A program made the position numbers and the translations under genes. Positions 21,817-28,651 of a stretch of 64,000 nt of DNA are shown here, in pieces. A model generated the notes under the pieces. It was not told the origin of the DNA, searched no databases, and was given only the letters and a program-made list of their open reading frames with translations. Location: contig NZ_JAAFZU010000055.1 of the NCBI RefSeq assembly GCF_018263905.1, forward strand, positions 323,673 through 387,672, in the 5' to 3' direction. This stretch comes from Loktanella sp. SALINAS62 (lineage in GTDB: Bacteria > Pseudomonadota > Alphaproteobacteria > Rhodobacterales > Rhodobacteraceae). Each line of letters begins with the position of its first letter. The first letter of the stretch is position 1.

Positions 21817-22308
21817 CTATTCGACCAGGCTCATCGGGTCGAAATCGTCGCCCTGTTCGGCGATCCATTCGTCCAGATCGTCGTTCACGCTGGCTTCGAA
21901 GTTTTCAAGCTTCCAGATCTGGAAAAAATCGCCAAGGCCCATGAATTTCAACTCGCCTTCGACGACGCCCATTTTCTTGCGGAACGCCAACGGCATGACA
22001 ACGCGACCGTCCTTGTCGATGGTCAATTCGTCCGAAAACCCGATCATCAGGCGGCGCAGCTTTGATTTGTTGGGGTTGTTGTCAGGCATGGCGATGATTT
22101 TTGCCATCCGAATGTTGAAATCGTTCATCGTCATGATCTGCAGGCTTTCGCCCAGATGGTTTCCGAACAGGATCTTGGCCTGCATCGGTTTGTCTGGGGA
22201 CCATTCGGGATCACCGGCTTCGATCACGCGCCGAAATTTAGCCGGGATGGACATGCGCCCCTTCCCATCCACTTTCGACTGAAACTGGCCTGTGAAACCC
22301 AGGTCCAC
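21817..22308 (-). CDS. mraZ: Transcriptional regulator MraZ
   Basis: DNA-binding regulator with two AbrB-like SpoVT domains that usually represses its own dcw promoter. The first domain (FQSKVDGKGRMSIPAKFRRV) is at the N-terminus and the second (DELTIDKDGRVVMPLAFRKKMGV) near residue 105. An acidic tail (EWIAEQGDDFDPM) ends the protein. The frame is open to a TTG at 22332. I prefer the GTG at 22308 because an AAGGA ribosome site lies five bases upstream; this gives 163 residues. It is first in the cluster. The direct TGGG-type repeats bound by E. coli MraZ were not clearly found upstream. Confidence 0.93.
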   Translation of the reverse strand: MDLGFTGQFQSKVDGKGRMSIPAKFRRVIEAGDPEWSPDKPMQAKILFGNHLGESLQIMTMNDFNIRMAKIIAMPDNNPNKSKLRRLMIGFSDELTIDKDGRVVMPLAFRKKMGVVEGELKFMGLGDFFQIWKLENFEASVNDDLDEWIAEQGDDFDPMSLVE

Positions 22309-22352
22309 CGTGATCCTTTCCGCCCGCCCCAAATGTGTCGCTAAATGTAGAA

Positions 22353-22391
22353 ACGGCGGATTGAGTTAGCTGCCACTACTCAACCCGCCGT
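22353..22391. repeat. Inverted repeat in the mraZ leader
   Basis: Arms ACGGCGGATTGAGT (22353-22366) and ACTCAACCCGCCGT (22378-22391) match over 14 bases with one A-C mismatch, around an 11-base loop. It lies 45 bases before the preferred mraZ start, so it could be an operator or a leader-RNA hairpin. No U-tract follows on either strand. Confidence 0.6.
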
Positions 22392-22663
22392 CTCATGCCC
22401 TTTGGAGTAAGGGCGGGACCAGCTGCGCGCGCCATCTGGGGGGATGTCTGCTCGCTCACGCGCCGGATCGCTTTGTCAGTAAAAACGAGGCCTGTATGAA
22501 ACCTGACTATTTGCCGGTGGGGTCTTTGGCGCCCCTTGATTGTCTGCCCGTCGTTACCGTGATGACTTTGTGGCATGCAGAAACGGACCGGGCAACGCCT
22601 AAATTGGGATTTCTGTGAACATCACGGGATGTCACGCAGAATCACGCCCCTGTGATTCGATGG

Positions 22664-22672
22664 TTATCCACA
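22664..22672 (+). promoter_or_regulatory. DnaA box 1
   Basis: TTATCCACA matches the consensus high-affinity DnaA box at all nine positions. It pairs with an inverted copy 25 bases away, in an AT-rich stretch upstream of mraZ. Confidence 0.65.
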
Positions 22673-22697
22673 GAGCCGGTTATAGATATGCCGCGTT

Positions 22698-22706
22698 TGT
22701 GGATAA
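22698..22706 (-). promoter_or_regulatory. DnaA box 2 (inverted)
   Basis: TGTGGATAA is the exact complement of the consensus DnaA box. It is followed by an AT-rich run and the perfect palindrome ACCATATATGGT at 22712-22723. Confidence 0.65.
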
Positions 22707-22870
22707 ATTTTACCATATATGGTGCTGAGGCGAGACGTTCCCAGAAGTTCACAGGGATCGAAAAAAGTTTTCGCCGCTCCCCCGAGTCGGCTTGAACCAG
22801 TGGCGCCGCCGCCGCAGTCAATCCCCTTCGTGCGATAAAATGACAAAAATTTTGGCCGTCAAAGGCCAGA

Positions 22871-22896
22871 ATCGGGCATCCAAAAAGATGCCCGAT
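22871..22896 (-). terminator. Hairpin downstream of mrp
   Basis: ATCGGGCATC / GATGCCCGAT form a perfect 10-bp stem with a CAAAAA loop, 84 bases beyond the mrp stop. It is the best terminator candidate for mrp although no U-tract follows on the minus strand. Confidence 0.45.
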
Positions 22897-22979
22897 CCAG
22901 ATTCACAGAGATTCAGAAATGTTGTTCGAATCGCAGACCGCAGCCCAGACCCGACCGGGTCGCCGGTCAGGCGGGGTCG

Positions 22980-24053
22980 TCAGGCCATGCCACCGTCGAT
23001 GAAACGCTGCGCAAGCGCGGCATAGGCATCGGCGACCGGGCCTTCACCCGCCGCAATCGGAACGCCGGCGTCACCGGACACGCGGGTTTGCAGATCAATC
23101 GGAAGCGCACCTAGGAATGGCAGCCCCAGCGCCTCTGCCTCGTCGGCGACACCGCCGTGGCCGAAAATCTGGGTTTCCTCGCCACAATGCGGGCAATGAA
23201 AGGTGCTCATATTCTCGATCAGGCCAAGAATTGGCGTTTTGAGTGTGTTGAACATGTCCATCGCCTTGCGGGCATCCAGCAGGGCCACGTCCTGCGGCGT
23301 GCTGACGATCACGGCCCCGGTCAACGCGGTCTTTTGCGCCAGCGTCAATTGCACGTCGCCCGTCCCCGGTGGCAGGTCGATGATCAGAACGTCGAGTTCG
23401 CCCCATTCCACCTGTCCTAGCATCTGCTGCAATGCGCCCATCAACATGGGTCCGCGCCAGACCACGGCCTTGGCCGGGTCGACCATCAGGCCAATGGACA
23501 TCATGGTGACGCCATGTGCCTGCAGCGGCACGATACGTTTCCCATCGGGACTGCCGGGTCGCTGGTTCACGCCCATCATGCGCGGCTGGCTGGGGCCATA
23601 GATATCGGCATCCAGCAGACCGACCCGCCGCCCTGCCCGCGCCAGTGCCACGGCCAGATTCGACGACACCGTCGATTTGCCAACGCCACCCTTGCCCGAA
23701 CCAATCGCAAGGATCCGGTCCACCCCCGCGACACGTTCCGGACCGGCCTGCGGGGTCGGATGACGCCCGACCTTTAGACTGGGCGGTTCCGGTTTCGCTG
23801 CGGGCGCACTATGGGCCGTCAAGACGGCGGAGACAGCTTCAACGTCGCCAAGCGCCCGGATCACATCCACCGCTGCGGCGCGTACCGGTTCCATACGTGC
23901 GGCCGTGGCGGCATCCGGTGCTTCGATCACAAAACGGACCTGTCCACCGTCCACCGTCAACGCGCGGATCATGTCGCGCGACACAAGATCGCCCCCGTCA
24001 GGCAGGCCCACGCGAGACAGCTCTGCCATGATCATGTTCTTGTCCAACGCCAT
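22980..24053 (-). CDS. mrp: Mrp/ApbC iron-sulfur cluster carrier ATPase
   Basis: MinD/NBP35-type ATPase that carries and delivers Fe-S clusters in the cytoplasm. The 357-residue product has an N-terminal DUF59/MIP18-like domain (residues 5-80). A Pro/Ala linker follows, then the deviant Walker [10 protein letters not shown] at 120-128, [14 protein letters not shown], and [20 protein letters not shown]-terminal CPHC pair in [13 protein letters not shown] serves as the cluster site. Length and order match ApbC. It is transcribed away from the ccaF1-like gene, which shares the 228-base region on its 5' side. Confidence 0.95.
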   Translation of the reverse strand: MALDKNMIMAELSRVGLPDGGDLVSRDMIRALTVDGGQVRFVIEAPDAATAARMEPVRAAAVDVIRALGDVEAVSAVLTAHSAPAAKPEPPSLKVGRHPTPQAGPERVAGVDRILAIGSGKGGVGKSTVSSNLAVALARAGRRVGLLDADIYGPSQPRMMGVNQRPGSPDGKRIVPLQAHGVTMMSIGLMVDPAKAVVWRGPMLMGALQQMLGQVEWGELDVLIIDLPPGTGDVQLTLAQKTALTGAVIVSTPQDVALLDARKAMDMFNTLKTPILGLIENMSTFHCPHCGEETQIFGHGGVADEAEALGLPFLGALPIDLQTRVSGDAGVPIAAGEGPVADAYAALAQRFIDGGMA

Positions 24054-24170
24054 CGGTGCGACCTTTCACTACTTATACAGGCGCACAGTCTGCCTGTCGG
24101 TTCCAAGGTTCAAGGGCGCGCGGAAAGCCAATGTAACTGCTTTGTAACGTGACCCAGAGTAAATTGCATC

Positions 24171-24185
24171 TGCTGCATAGCAGCA
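24171..24185. repeat. Short palindrome between mrp and the ccaF1-like gene
   Basis: TGCTGC-ATA-GCAGCA is a perfect inverted repeat in the divergent promoter region. It could be an operator for one of the flanking genes; the regulator is unknown. Confidence 0.35.
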
Positions 24186-24200
24186 TTGACGAGACAGCTA

Positions 24201-24228
24201 TTGTGCAACTGCAGCATGATCCTAGATA
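24201..24228 (+). promoter_or_regulatory. Candidate promoter of the ccaF1-like/hairpin transcript
   Basis: TTGTGC (24201-24206) and TAGATA (24223-24228) are spaced by 16 bases, 54 bases before the ccaF1 start. The R. sphaeroides counterpart is driven by the stress sigma factors RpoHI/RpoHII; I cannot tell by eye whether this site is of that type or a sigma-70 type. Confidence 0.4.
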
Positions 24229-24281
24229 TTGGTCATCAGAAGCGCAGACGTGCTTCACCAGATGAGAAGAGCGAGAGCAAC

Positions 24282-24491
24282 ATGGCATACACGAATACGA
24301 ACACCGCACCGACGCTGAACCAGCGCTTTGCAGGTATGCGCGCACAAATCGCCGAAGCAGCTGCAAAGCGCCGTGTCTACCGCACGACGTTGACCGAACT
24401 TTCAGCGCTCAGCAACCGCGAACTTGCCGATCTGGGCATTGCCCGGTCGATGATCAAGGGTATCGCGATAGAAGCCGCATACGGCAAATGA
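24282..24491 (+). CDS. ccaF1: CcaF1-like DUF1127 small RNA-binding protein
   Basis: A 69-residue basic protein with the DUF1127 core: RRVYRTTLTELSALSNRELADLGI near residues 30-53, then a conserved end IAIEAAYGK. In Rhodobacter sphaeroides the DUF1127 protein CcaF1 (RSP_6037) binds RNA, takes part in maturation of the CcsR small RNAs and affects RNA turnover. Its gene is co-transcribed with them under heat-shock-type sigma factors. Here the same gene order is seen: the stop at 24491 lies ten bases before the first of eleven CCTCCTCCC hairpins. The ATG at 24282 was chosen because it gives the family N-terminus MAYTNTN and follows GAGAGCA; in-frame codons upstream lack homology. The symbol is given by synteny and similarity. 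Confidence 0.92.
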   Translation: MAYTNTNTAPTLNQRFAGMRAQIAEAAAKRRVYRTTLTELSALSNRELADLGIARSMIKGIAIEAAYGK

Positions 24492-24500
24492 ATTCCAATC

Positions 24501-24534
24501 GGGTCCTTATCAACCTCCTCCCTGATACGGACCT
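24501..24534 (+). ncRNA. Cuckoo hairpin 1
   Basis: Arms GTCC-t-TATCA (24503-24512) and TGATA-c-GGAC (24523-24532) pair with one T-C mismatch, and an outer G-C pair extends the stem. The loop is A plus CCTCCTCCC (24514-24522). Confidence 0.8.
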
Positions 24535-24538
24535 GACC

Positions 24539-24571
24539 GCGCAGCCTGCTACCTCCTCCCGGCGGGCGCGC
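24539..24571 (+). ncRNA. Cuckoo hairpin 2
   Basis: GCGC-(a)-GCCTGC pairs with GCGGGC-GCGC, one bulged A and one G-U pair. This is the most GC-rich stem; the motif is at 24552-24560. Confidence 0.8.
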
Positions 24572-24585
24572 ACATGACAAAGCGG

Positions 24586-24623
24586 CGGCTCTGACCGACC
24601 TCCTCCCCGTGTTGGGGTCGCCG
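24586..24623 (+). ncRNA. Cuckoo hairpin 3
   Basis: CGGC and GACC on the left pair with GGTC and GCCG on the right, with a three-base bulge. A competing stem, CCCC(24605-24608)/GGGG(24614-24617), would hide part of the motif (24599-24607), so this unit may behave differently. Confidence 0.65.
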
Positions 24624-24642
24624 TTTTGAACAGATGCGAATA

Positions 24643-24673
24643 CGGACGCTGCACCTCCTCCCGCGGTGGTCCG
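24643..24673 (+). ncRNA. Cuckoo hairpin 4
   Basis: CGGAC-GCTGC pairs with GCGGT-(g)-GTCCG; the motif is at 24654-24662. It belongs to a 37-base block nearly identical to unit 8. Confidence 0.8.
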
Positions 24674-24680
24674 TTGATAA

Positions 24681-24718
24681 CCGGAACGATGGCTACCTCC
24701 TCCCAGCCGGACTTTCGG
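24681..24718 (+). ncRNA. Cuckoo hairpin 5
   Basis: Short inner stem GGCT/AGCC (24691-24694, 24705-24708) with an outer CCG/CGG clamp across an internal loop. Motif at 24696-24704. It is among the weakest stems of the array. Confidence 0.65.
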
Positions 24719-24725
24719 GAAAGAC

Positions 24726-24762
24726 CAGGGTTTGCCCCGCCTCCTCCCGGCGGATGAACCTG
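24726..24762 (+). ncRNA. Cuckoo hairpin 6
   Basis: Outer CAGG/CCTG plus TT/AA and an inner GCC/GGC-type pairing flank the motif at 24740-24748. It is the only copy preceded by G instead of A. Confidence 0.6.
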
Positions 24763-24770
24763 ACTAACAG

Positions 24771-24802
24771 CGGTGGTGGTCACCTCCTCCCGGCCACCAC
24801 CG
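24771..24802 (+). ncRNA. Cuckoo hairpin 7
   Basis: Perfect 9-bp stem CGGTGGTGG / CCACCACCG with the motif at 24783-24791 in the loop. Confidence 0.85.
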
Positions 24803-24819
24803 CGCCAAGAATTCGAATA

Positions 24820-24850
24820 CGGACACTGCACCTCCTCCCGCGGTGGTCCG
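24820..24850 (+). ncRNA. Cuckoo hairpin 8
   Basis: CGGAC-ACTGC pairs with GCGGT-(g)-GTCCG; the motif is at 24831-24839. It differs from unit 4 by a single G-to-A change over 37 bases. Confidence 0.8.
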
Positions 24851-24854
24851 CATA

Positions 24855-24889
24855 GCCGGCTCTTCCTACCTCCTCCCAGGGGGACCGGC
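24855..24889 (+). ncRNA. Cuckoo hairpin 9
   Basis: GCCGG(c)TCTTCCT pairs with AGGGGGA-CCGGC using two U-G pairs and a bulged C. Motif at 24869-24877. Confidence 0.75.
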
Positions 24890-24894
24890 ACTGG

Positions 24895-24925
24895 CGCAGA
24901 CCCGACCTCCTCCCCGAGGTTTGCG
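24895..24925 (+). ncRNA. Cuckoo hairpin 10
   Basis: CGCAGACC pairs with GGTTTGCG over eight bases with one G-U pair. Motif at 24906-24914. Confidence 0.8.
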
Positions 24926-24934
24926 TTCATAACG

Positions 24935-24973
24935 AAAGGCGATGCGCACCTCCTCCCGCGCATCGCCTTTTTT
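24935..24973 (+). terminator. Cuckoo hairpin 11 doubling as Rho-independent terminator
   Basis: Perfect 13-bp stem AAAGGCGATGCGC / GCGCATCGCCTTT, followed by T-tract 24968-24973. The loop is A plus CCTCCTCCC (24949-24957). The end of the transcript thus carries an eleventh functional motif inside its terminator. Confidence 0.9.
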
Positions 24974-24991
24974 GTTTTCGCGGGGGATGGG

Positions 24992-25444
24992 TCAGGCGCG
25001 CAGGTCTTTGGGGCTTCCCATGACCATATAGCTGGTGATCGACCGGACATGCGGCACGGTGCCCAGCGTTTCGGTGTGAAACAGCTTGTAGGCGGGCAGA
25101 TCCGCGACTTCGACCCGCAGCATGTATTCGAACGCGCCAGCGACGTTGTGACATTCCACGACATCTTGCGCCCGGTCCATTGCACGTTCGAACCCCTGCT
25201 GTGCGGCTTTGGTGTGTTCGGCAAGTCCGACCGCTACATAAACCACAAAACCACGCCCCGTTTGCACCGGATCAAGCCGGGCGCGATAGCCGCGGATGAC
25301 GCCGCGCCGTTCCAGTTCCTGAACGCGGCGCAGACAGGCGGACGGCGACAACCCGACGCGGTCGGCCAGTTCCAGATTGCTGATCCGGCCATCACAGGCC
25401 AGCAGACGCAATATTTCAGCGTTTATACGATCTTGTTCATTCAT
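24992..25444 (-). CDS. Lrp/AsnC family transcriptional regulator
   Basis: A 150-residue feast/famine regulator. The N-terminal AsnC-type winged helix spans residues 4-60 (ILRLLACDGRISNLELADRVGLSPSACLRRVQELERRGVI), and a RAM ligand-binding domain follows (VVECHNVAGAFEYMLRVEVADLPAYKLFHTETLG). Such proteins usually sense an amino acid. It is divergent from a LysE-type exporter gene with 71 bases between starts, the classic arrangement in which the Lrp protein controls the exporter. The ATG at 25444 gives the standard family start MNEQDRIN; codons upstream are not conserved. Confidence 0.93.
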   Translation of the reverse strand: MNEQDRINAEILRLLACDGRISNLELADRVGLSPSACLRRVQELERRGVIRGYRARLDPVQTGRGFVVYVAVGLAEHTKAAQQGFERAMDRAQDVVECHNVAGAFEYMLRVEVADLPAYKLFHTETLGTVPHVRSITSYMVMGSPKDLRA

Positions 25445-25515
25445 AATTGCGAAAGTAGGCAGTTTTACACCATCTTCGCAATTTATATCCACGCAGGGCA
25501 CGATATACCGGCGCG

Positions 25516-26115
25516 ATGGATACCCTCACACTTCTTTTATTGTTCCAATTCGCCTTCGTCAGTTCGATCACACCCGGTCCGAACAACCTGATGCTGATGG
25601 CATCCGGCGCAAACTATGGCTTTCGGCGGTCGCTGCCACATATGTGCGGGATCAGTCTGGGCCATTCGTTCATGGTAGTAATGATCGGGCTGGCCCTGCT
25701 GCGCGTGTTCGATGCGTTCCCCGTCCTGAACACCCTGCTGACCGTCGTGGCGGTGATCTACATGACATGGCTGTCGTGGAAGATCGCAACCGCCGTCCCG
25801 CCAGAGGCACGTCAGGTCACGGGCAAACCATTCACGTTCTGGCAGGCAGCGGCATTCCAATGGGTCAACCCAAAGGCATGGGTCATGGCGATCACTGCCA
25901 TCACGGCGTTTGCGCCGCAGGATCGTGCGGTCTGGGTCGGATCGCTGATCGTGGCGGGCGTGTTTTTATTGTCCAACTTTCCAGCAATTACCGTCTGGAC
26001 GGCACTTGGCGTCCAGTTGCGCCGCTATCTGGGCACCGCACGGCGATTGCGCGTGTTCAACATCACGATGGCCGTGTTGCTGATGGCGTCGCTGGTGCCG
26101 ATGGTATGGCATTAA
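25516..26115 (+). CDS. LysE/RhtB family amino acid exporter
   Basis: Six-helix inner-membrane exporter of 199 residues. It has the family start LLLFQFAFVSSITPGPNNLMLMASGANYGFRRSLPHMCGISLGH (residues 7-50), where the Pro-Gly-Pro-Asn segment is characteristic. LSWKIA and FQWVNPKAWVMAITAI follow. Members export Lys, Arg, Thr, homoserine or similar; the substrate here is unknown. The Lrp-type regulator directly upstream on the other strand is the likely activator. Its stop overlaps the uvrD stop tail to tail by four bases. Confidence 0.92.
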   Translation: MDTLTLLLLFQFAFVSSITPGPNNLMLMASGANYGFRRSLPHMCGISLGHSFMVVMIGLALLRVFDAFPVLNTLLTVVAVIYMTWLSWKIATAVPPEARQVTGKPFTFWQAAAFQWVNPKAWVMAITAITAFAPQDRAVWVGSLIVAGVFLLSNFPAITVWTALGVQLRRYLGTARRLRVFNITMAVLLMASLVPMVWH

Positions 26116-28508
26116 AACGGTGCGTCCGTCGCGGCATCCGCCGATACCACGAATTTCGCCACGACGTGTTTATCGCCCGCCTTGTCAAAAGAGATCGCAA
26201 GCTTGTCGCCCTCGATCCCGGTAATTTCACCGTAGCCGAATTTCGTATGGAACACCCGGTCGCCGGTGGTGAATGCACTGACGGCGTTCATGTCGATGAC
26301 CATGTTGCGCGCCTCTGACGGTTGCGACATGCCACGCGCCTGCCCGCGCGACTGTAACCTGCGCCACCCCGGAGAGTTGTAGACATTGGCGTCATGCGCC
26401 TTTTGATGCAGGTCCGACATGGATTCTTCGCGCAGTTTCGGACTGGCGCTGGTGGCCATGCCCGCCGCACCATAGCCACCGCCATACAGGCCCGGCGGCG
26501 TCAGCACGTCGACGTGATCTTCTGGCAATTCGTCGATGAACCGTGACGGCAGTGCCGATTGCCATTGGCCATAGACCCGGCGGTTTGCGGCGAATGAAAT
26601 CGTGCAGATTTCTTCTGCCCGCGTGATGCCGACATAGGCCAGACGGCGTTCTTCTTCCAAACCTTTCAGCCCGCTTTCGTCCATCGACCGCTGGGACGGA
26701 AACAACCCGTCTTCCCAGCCCGGCAGGAATACCGCGGGAAATTCAAGACCCTTGGCGGCGTGCAGGGTCATGATGCTGACCTTTTCGCCGTCCTGTTCGG
26801 TTTCGTTGTCCATGATCAGCGCGACGTGTTCCAAAAACCCTTGCAGGTTTTCGAAATTGTCCAGCGCCTTGACCAGTTCTTTCAGGTTTTCCAGCCGCCC
26901 CGGTGCTTCGGGCGTCTTGTCGTTCTGCCAGAACCCGGTGTAGCCGGATTCGTCGAGGATCATTTCCGCCAGTTCCTGATGGGTGTCCGCTTCGGCCCGG
27001 ACCTGCCCGTGCCAGCGGTCCAGCCCGTCGACCAAAAGGCCCAGTTCCTTCAGCCCCTTGCCGCCCAGCAGCTTTGACTGCACCACGATCCGCGCGCCTT
27101 CGACGAGGCTGACGCCGTTGCTGCGTGCGGTGCGCTGGATGGTCTGTACCGCCTTGTCGCCCAGCCCGCGTTTGGGCGTGTTCACAATCCGCTCGAACGC
27201 CAGATCGTCGTCGGGGCTGACCGCCAGCCGGAAATAAGCCATCGCGTCGCGGATTTCCAACCGTTCATAAAAACGCGGCCCGCCGATCACGCGGTACGGC
27301 AGCCCGATCGTCAAAAAGCGGTCTTCGAATGCGCGCATCTGGTGGCTGGCACGGACAAGGATTGCCTGATCGTCCAGCCCGACCGGGTCCATGCCCCGCG
27401 TTCCGCGCTGCATCGCCTCGATTTCCTCACCGATCCAGCGGGCTTCTTCTTCGCCGTCCCAATGGCCGATCAGGCGGACCTTTTCACCGTCCTGCGCGTC
27501 AGTGAACAGGGTCTTGCCCAGCCGCCCCTTGTTGGATGCGATGACACCTGATGCCGCAGCCAGAATATGCGGGGTGGACCGATAGTTCTGTTCCAGTTTG
27601 ACGACCTGCGCGCCGGGAAAGTCGGTTTCGAACCGCAGGATGTTGCCCACCTCTGCGCCGCGCCAGCCGTAAATCGACTGGTCGTCGTCACCCACGCAGC
27701 AGATGTTCTTGTTCTTTTGCGCCAGCAGTCGCAGCCACAGATATTGGGCAACGTTGGTATCCTGATATTCGTCCACCAGAATATAGGGCAGCCAGCGCTG
27801 GTATTGCGCCAGCACATCAGGATGGGTCTGAAAGATCGTCACCATGTGCATCAGCAAATCACCGAAATCGCATGCGTTCAGATCGCGCAACCGGGCCTGA
27901 TAGGCGGCATAAAGCGCCACACCTTTGTGATCGAATGCGCCGGCATCGGCCAGCGGTACCTTGTCGGGGCCATGCGCCTTGTTCTTCCAGTCGTCGATGA
28001 TCCCGGCCAGCATGCGCGGCGGCCAGCGTTTTTCGTCGATCCCTTCGGCAATGATCAACTGTTTGAGCAGCCGAAGCTGATCATCGGTATCCAGAATGGT
28101 GAAATTGGATTTCAGGCCGACCAGTTCGGCGTGACGGCGCAGCATCTTGACGCAGATCGCGTGGAACGTGCCCAGCCACGGCATTCCCTCAACGGTCTGG
28201 CCCAACAGGCGACCGATGCGGTTCTTCATCTCGCGCGCGGCCTTGTTGGTGAATGTCACCGCCAGAATGTCGCGCGGTTGTGCCGTGCCCGTGGTCAGCA
28301 GATGCGCAATGCGTGCGGTCAGTGCCCGCGTCTTGCCGGTGCCCGCACCTGCCAGCATCAGGACCGGACCGTGCAACGTTTCCACAGCCGCACGCTGCGC
28401 GGGGTTCAGCCCGTCCAGATAATCAGGGGCCGCCGCAGGCCGGGCCATCGCGCGTTGCGACAGCGGGACGGCCCGTTCGAATGCATCGTCTTCGGAATAA
28501 TCGCTCAT
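26112..28508 (-). CDS. uvrD: ATP-dependent DNA helicase UvrD/PcrA
   Basis: SF1A 3'-5' helicase for nucleotide-excision and mismatch repair and for removing RecA filaments. The 798-residue product has the Q motif LNPAQRAAV near residue 34, Walker A AGAGTGKT at 53-60, and DEYQDTN for Walker B. GDDDQSIYGWRGA, LEQNYRS, TPKRGLGDK, LMTLHAAKGLEF-like MTLHAAKGLEFPAVF and VGITRAEE are the later motifs. The Tudor-like C-terminus (VFHTKFGYGEITGIEGDKLAISFD) is typical of PcrA/UvrD. The ATG at 28508 has GAGGA five bases upstream; the longer open frame has no better start. Confidence 0.96.
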   Translation of the reverse strand: MSDYSEDDAFERAVPLSQRAMARPAAAPDYLDGLNPAQRAAVETLHGPVLMLAGAGTGKTRALTARIAHLLTTGTAQPRDILAVTFTNKAAREMKNRIGRLLGQTVEGMPWLGTFHAICVKMLRRHAELVGLKSNFTILDTDDQLRLLKQLIIAEGIDEKRWPPRMLAGIIDDWKNKAHGPDKVPLADAGAFDHKGVALYAAYQARLRDLNACDFGDLLMHMVTIFQTHPDVLAQYQRWLPYILVDEYQDTNVAQYLWLRLLAQKNKNICCVGDDDQSIYGWRGAEVGNILRFETDFPGAQVVKLEQNYRSTPHILAAASGVIASNKGRLGKTLFTDAQDGEKVRLIGHWDGEEEARWIGEEIEAMQRGTRGMDPVGLDDQAILVRASHQMRAFEDRFLTIGLPYRVIGGPRFYERLEIRDAMAYFRLAVSPDDDLAFERIVNTPKRGLGDKAVQTIQRTARSNGVSLVEGARIVVQSKLLGGKGLKELGLLVDGLDRWHGQVRAEADTHQELAEMILDESGYTGFWQNDKTPEAPGRLENLKELVKALDNFENLQGFLEHVALIMDNETEQDGEKVSIMTLHAAKGLEFPAVFLPGWEDGLFPSQRSMDESGLKGLEEERRLAYVGITRAEEICTISFAANRRVYGQWQSALPSRFIDELPEDHVDVLTPPGLYGGGYGAAGMATSASPKLREESMSDLHQKAHDANVYNSPGWRRLQSRGQARGMSQPSEARNMVIDMNAVSAFTTGDRVFHTKFGYGEITGIEGDKLAISFDKAGDKHVVAKFVVSADAATDAPF

Positions 28509-28651
28509 GCGATCCTCAATAGACCCAGACGGCGCGCAAAGAAACCCCTTGTTCATGCTTCGTTCACAACACAAGTTCTTGGTTTCTGCAAAATATGCCC
28601 GCCAGTGCCACCCCCCTTTCAACCGATGACCCAACGCCGTAGCGTGGCTGC

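Larger units (their letters stand above)
22309..22979. promoter_or_regulatory. Gene-free region upstream of mraZ with DnaA boxes and GANTC cluster
   Basis: About 670 bases between mraZ and mrp contain no credible gene. Visible elements are a 14-bp near-perfect inverted repeat at 22353-22391, the hairpin GAATCAC/GTGATTC at 22639-22658, two perfect DnaA boxes in inverted orientation, a 12-base palindrome ACCATATATGGT (22712-22723), a 10-bp hairpin (22871-22896) and six GANTC sites between 22639 and 22932. The mraZ promoter must lie here. I searched by eye for RNase P RNA and other standard RNAs and saw none. Confidence 0.6.
24501..24973 (+). ncRNA. Cuckoo/CcsR-type small RNA array, eleven CCTCCTCCC hairpins
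   Basis: Eleven exact copies of CCTCCTCCC begin at 24514, 24552, 24599, 24654, 24696, 24740, 24783, 24831, 24869, 24906 and 24949, spaced 37-55 bases apart (mean about 43). Each lies between inverted-repeat arms, so the motif sits in a hairpin loop. Arm sequences differ between units but pairing is kept, with compensating changes and G-U pairs. This is the structure of the CcsR/cuckoo RNAs of R. sphaeroides, which has four copies after ccaF1. The motif resembles the 3' end of 16S rRNA (anti-Shine-Dalgarno), and family RNAs act on mRNAs in oxidative and other stress. The precursor should start upstream of ccaF1 and be processed into separate RNAs. The last hairpin is the terminator. Confidence 0.9.

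Noticed and set aside
22376-22846. Two short minus-strand open frames in the mraZ upstream gap
   Set aside because: No ribosome sites, no homology and composition like non-coding DNA. They overlap DnaA boxes and hairpins.
22309-22979. RNase P RNA or another standard structured RNA in the mraZ upstream gap
   Set aside because: The conserved RNase P core (GAGGAAAGTCCGG-like) was not found on either strand, and no other standard RNA motif was seen.
24501-24973. CRISPR array
   Set aside because: Only nine bases are constant, each inside a unique hairpin. CRISPR repeats are longer with non-pairing spacers, and no cas gene is present.
24454-25224. A long minus-strand open frame with repeated Arg-Glu-Glu-Val/Gly-Gly-Gly segments
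   Set aside because: The peptide repeats are just the CCTCCTCCC hairpins read on the other strand; it covers part of the Lrp gene out of frame and has no homology. It is not a repeat protein.
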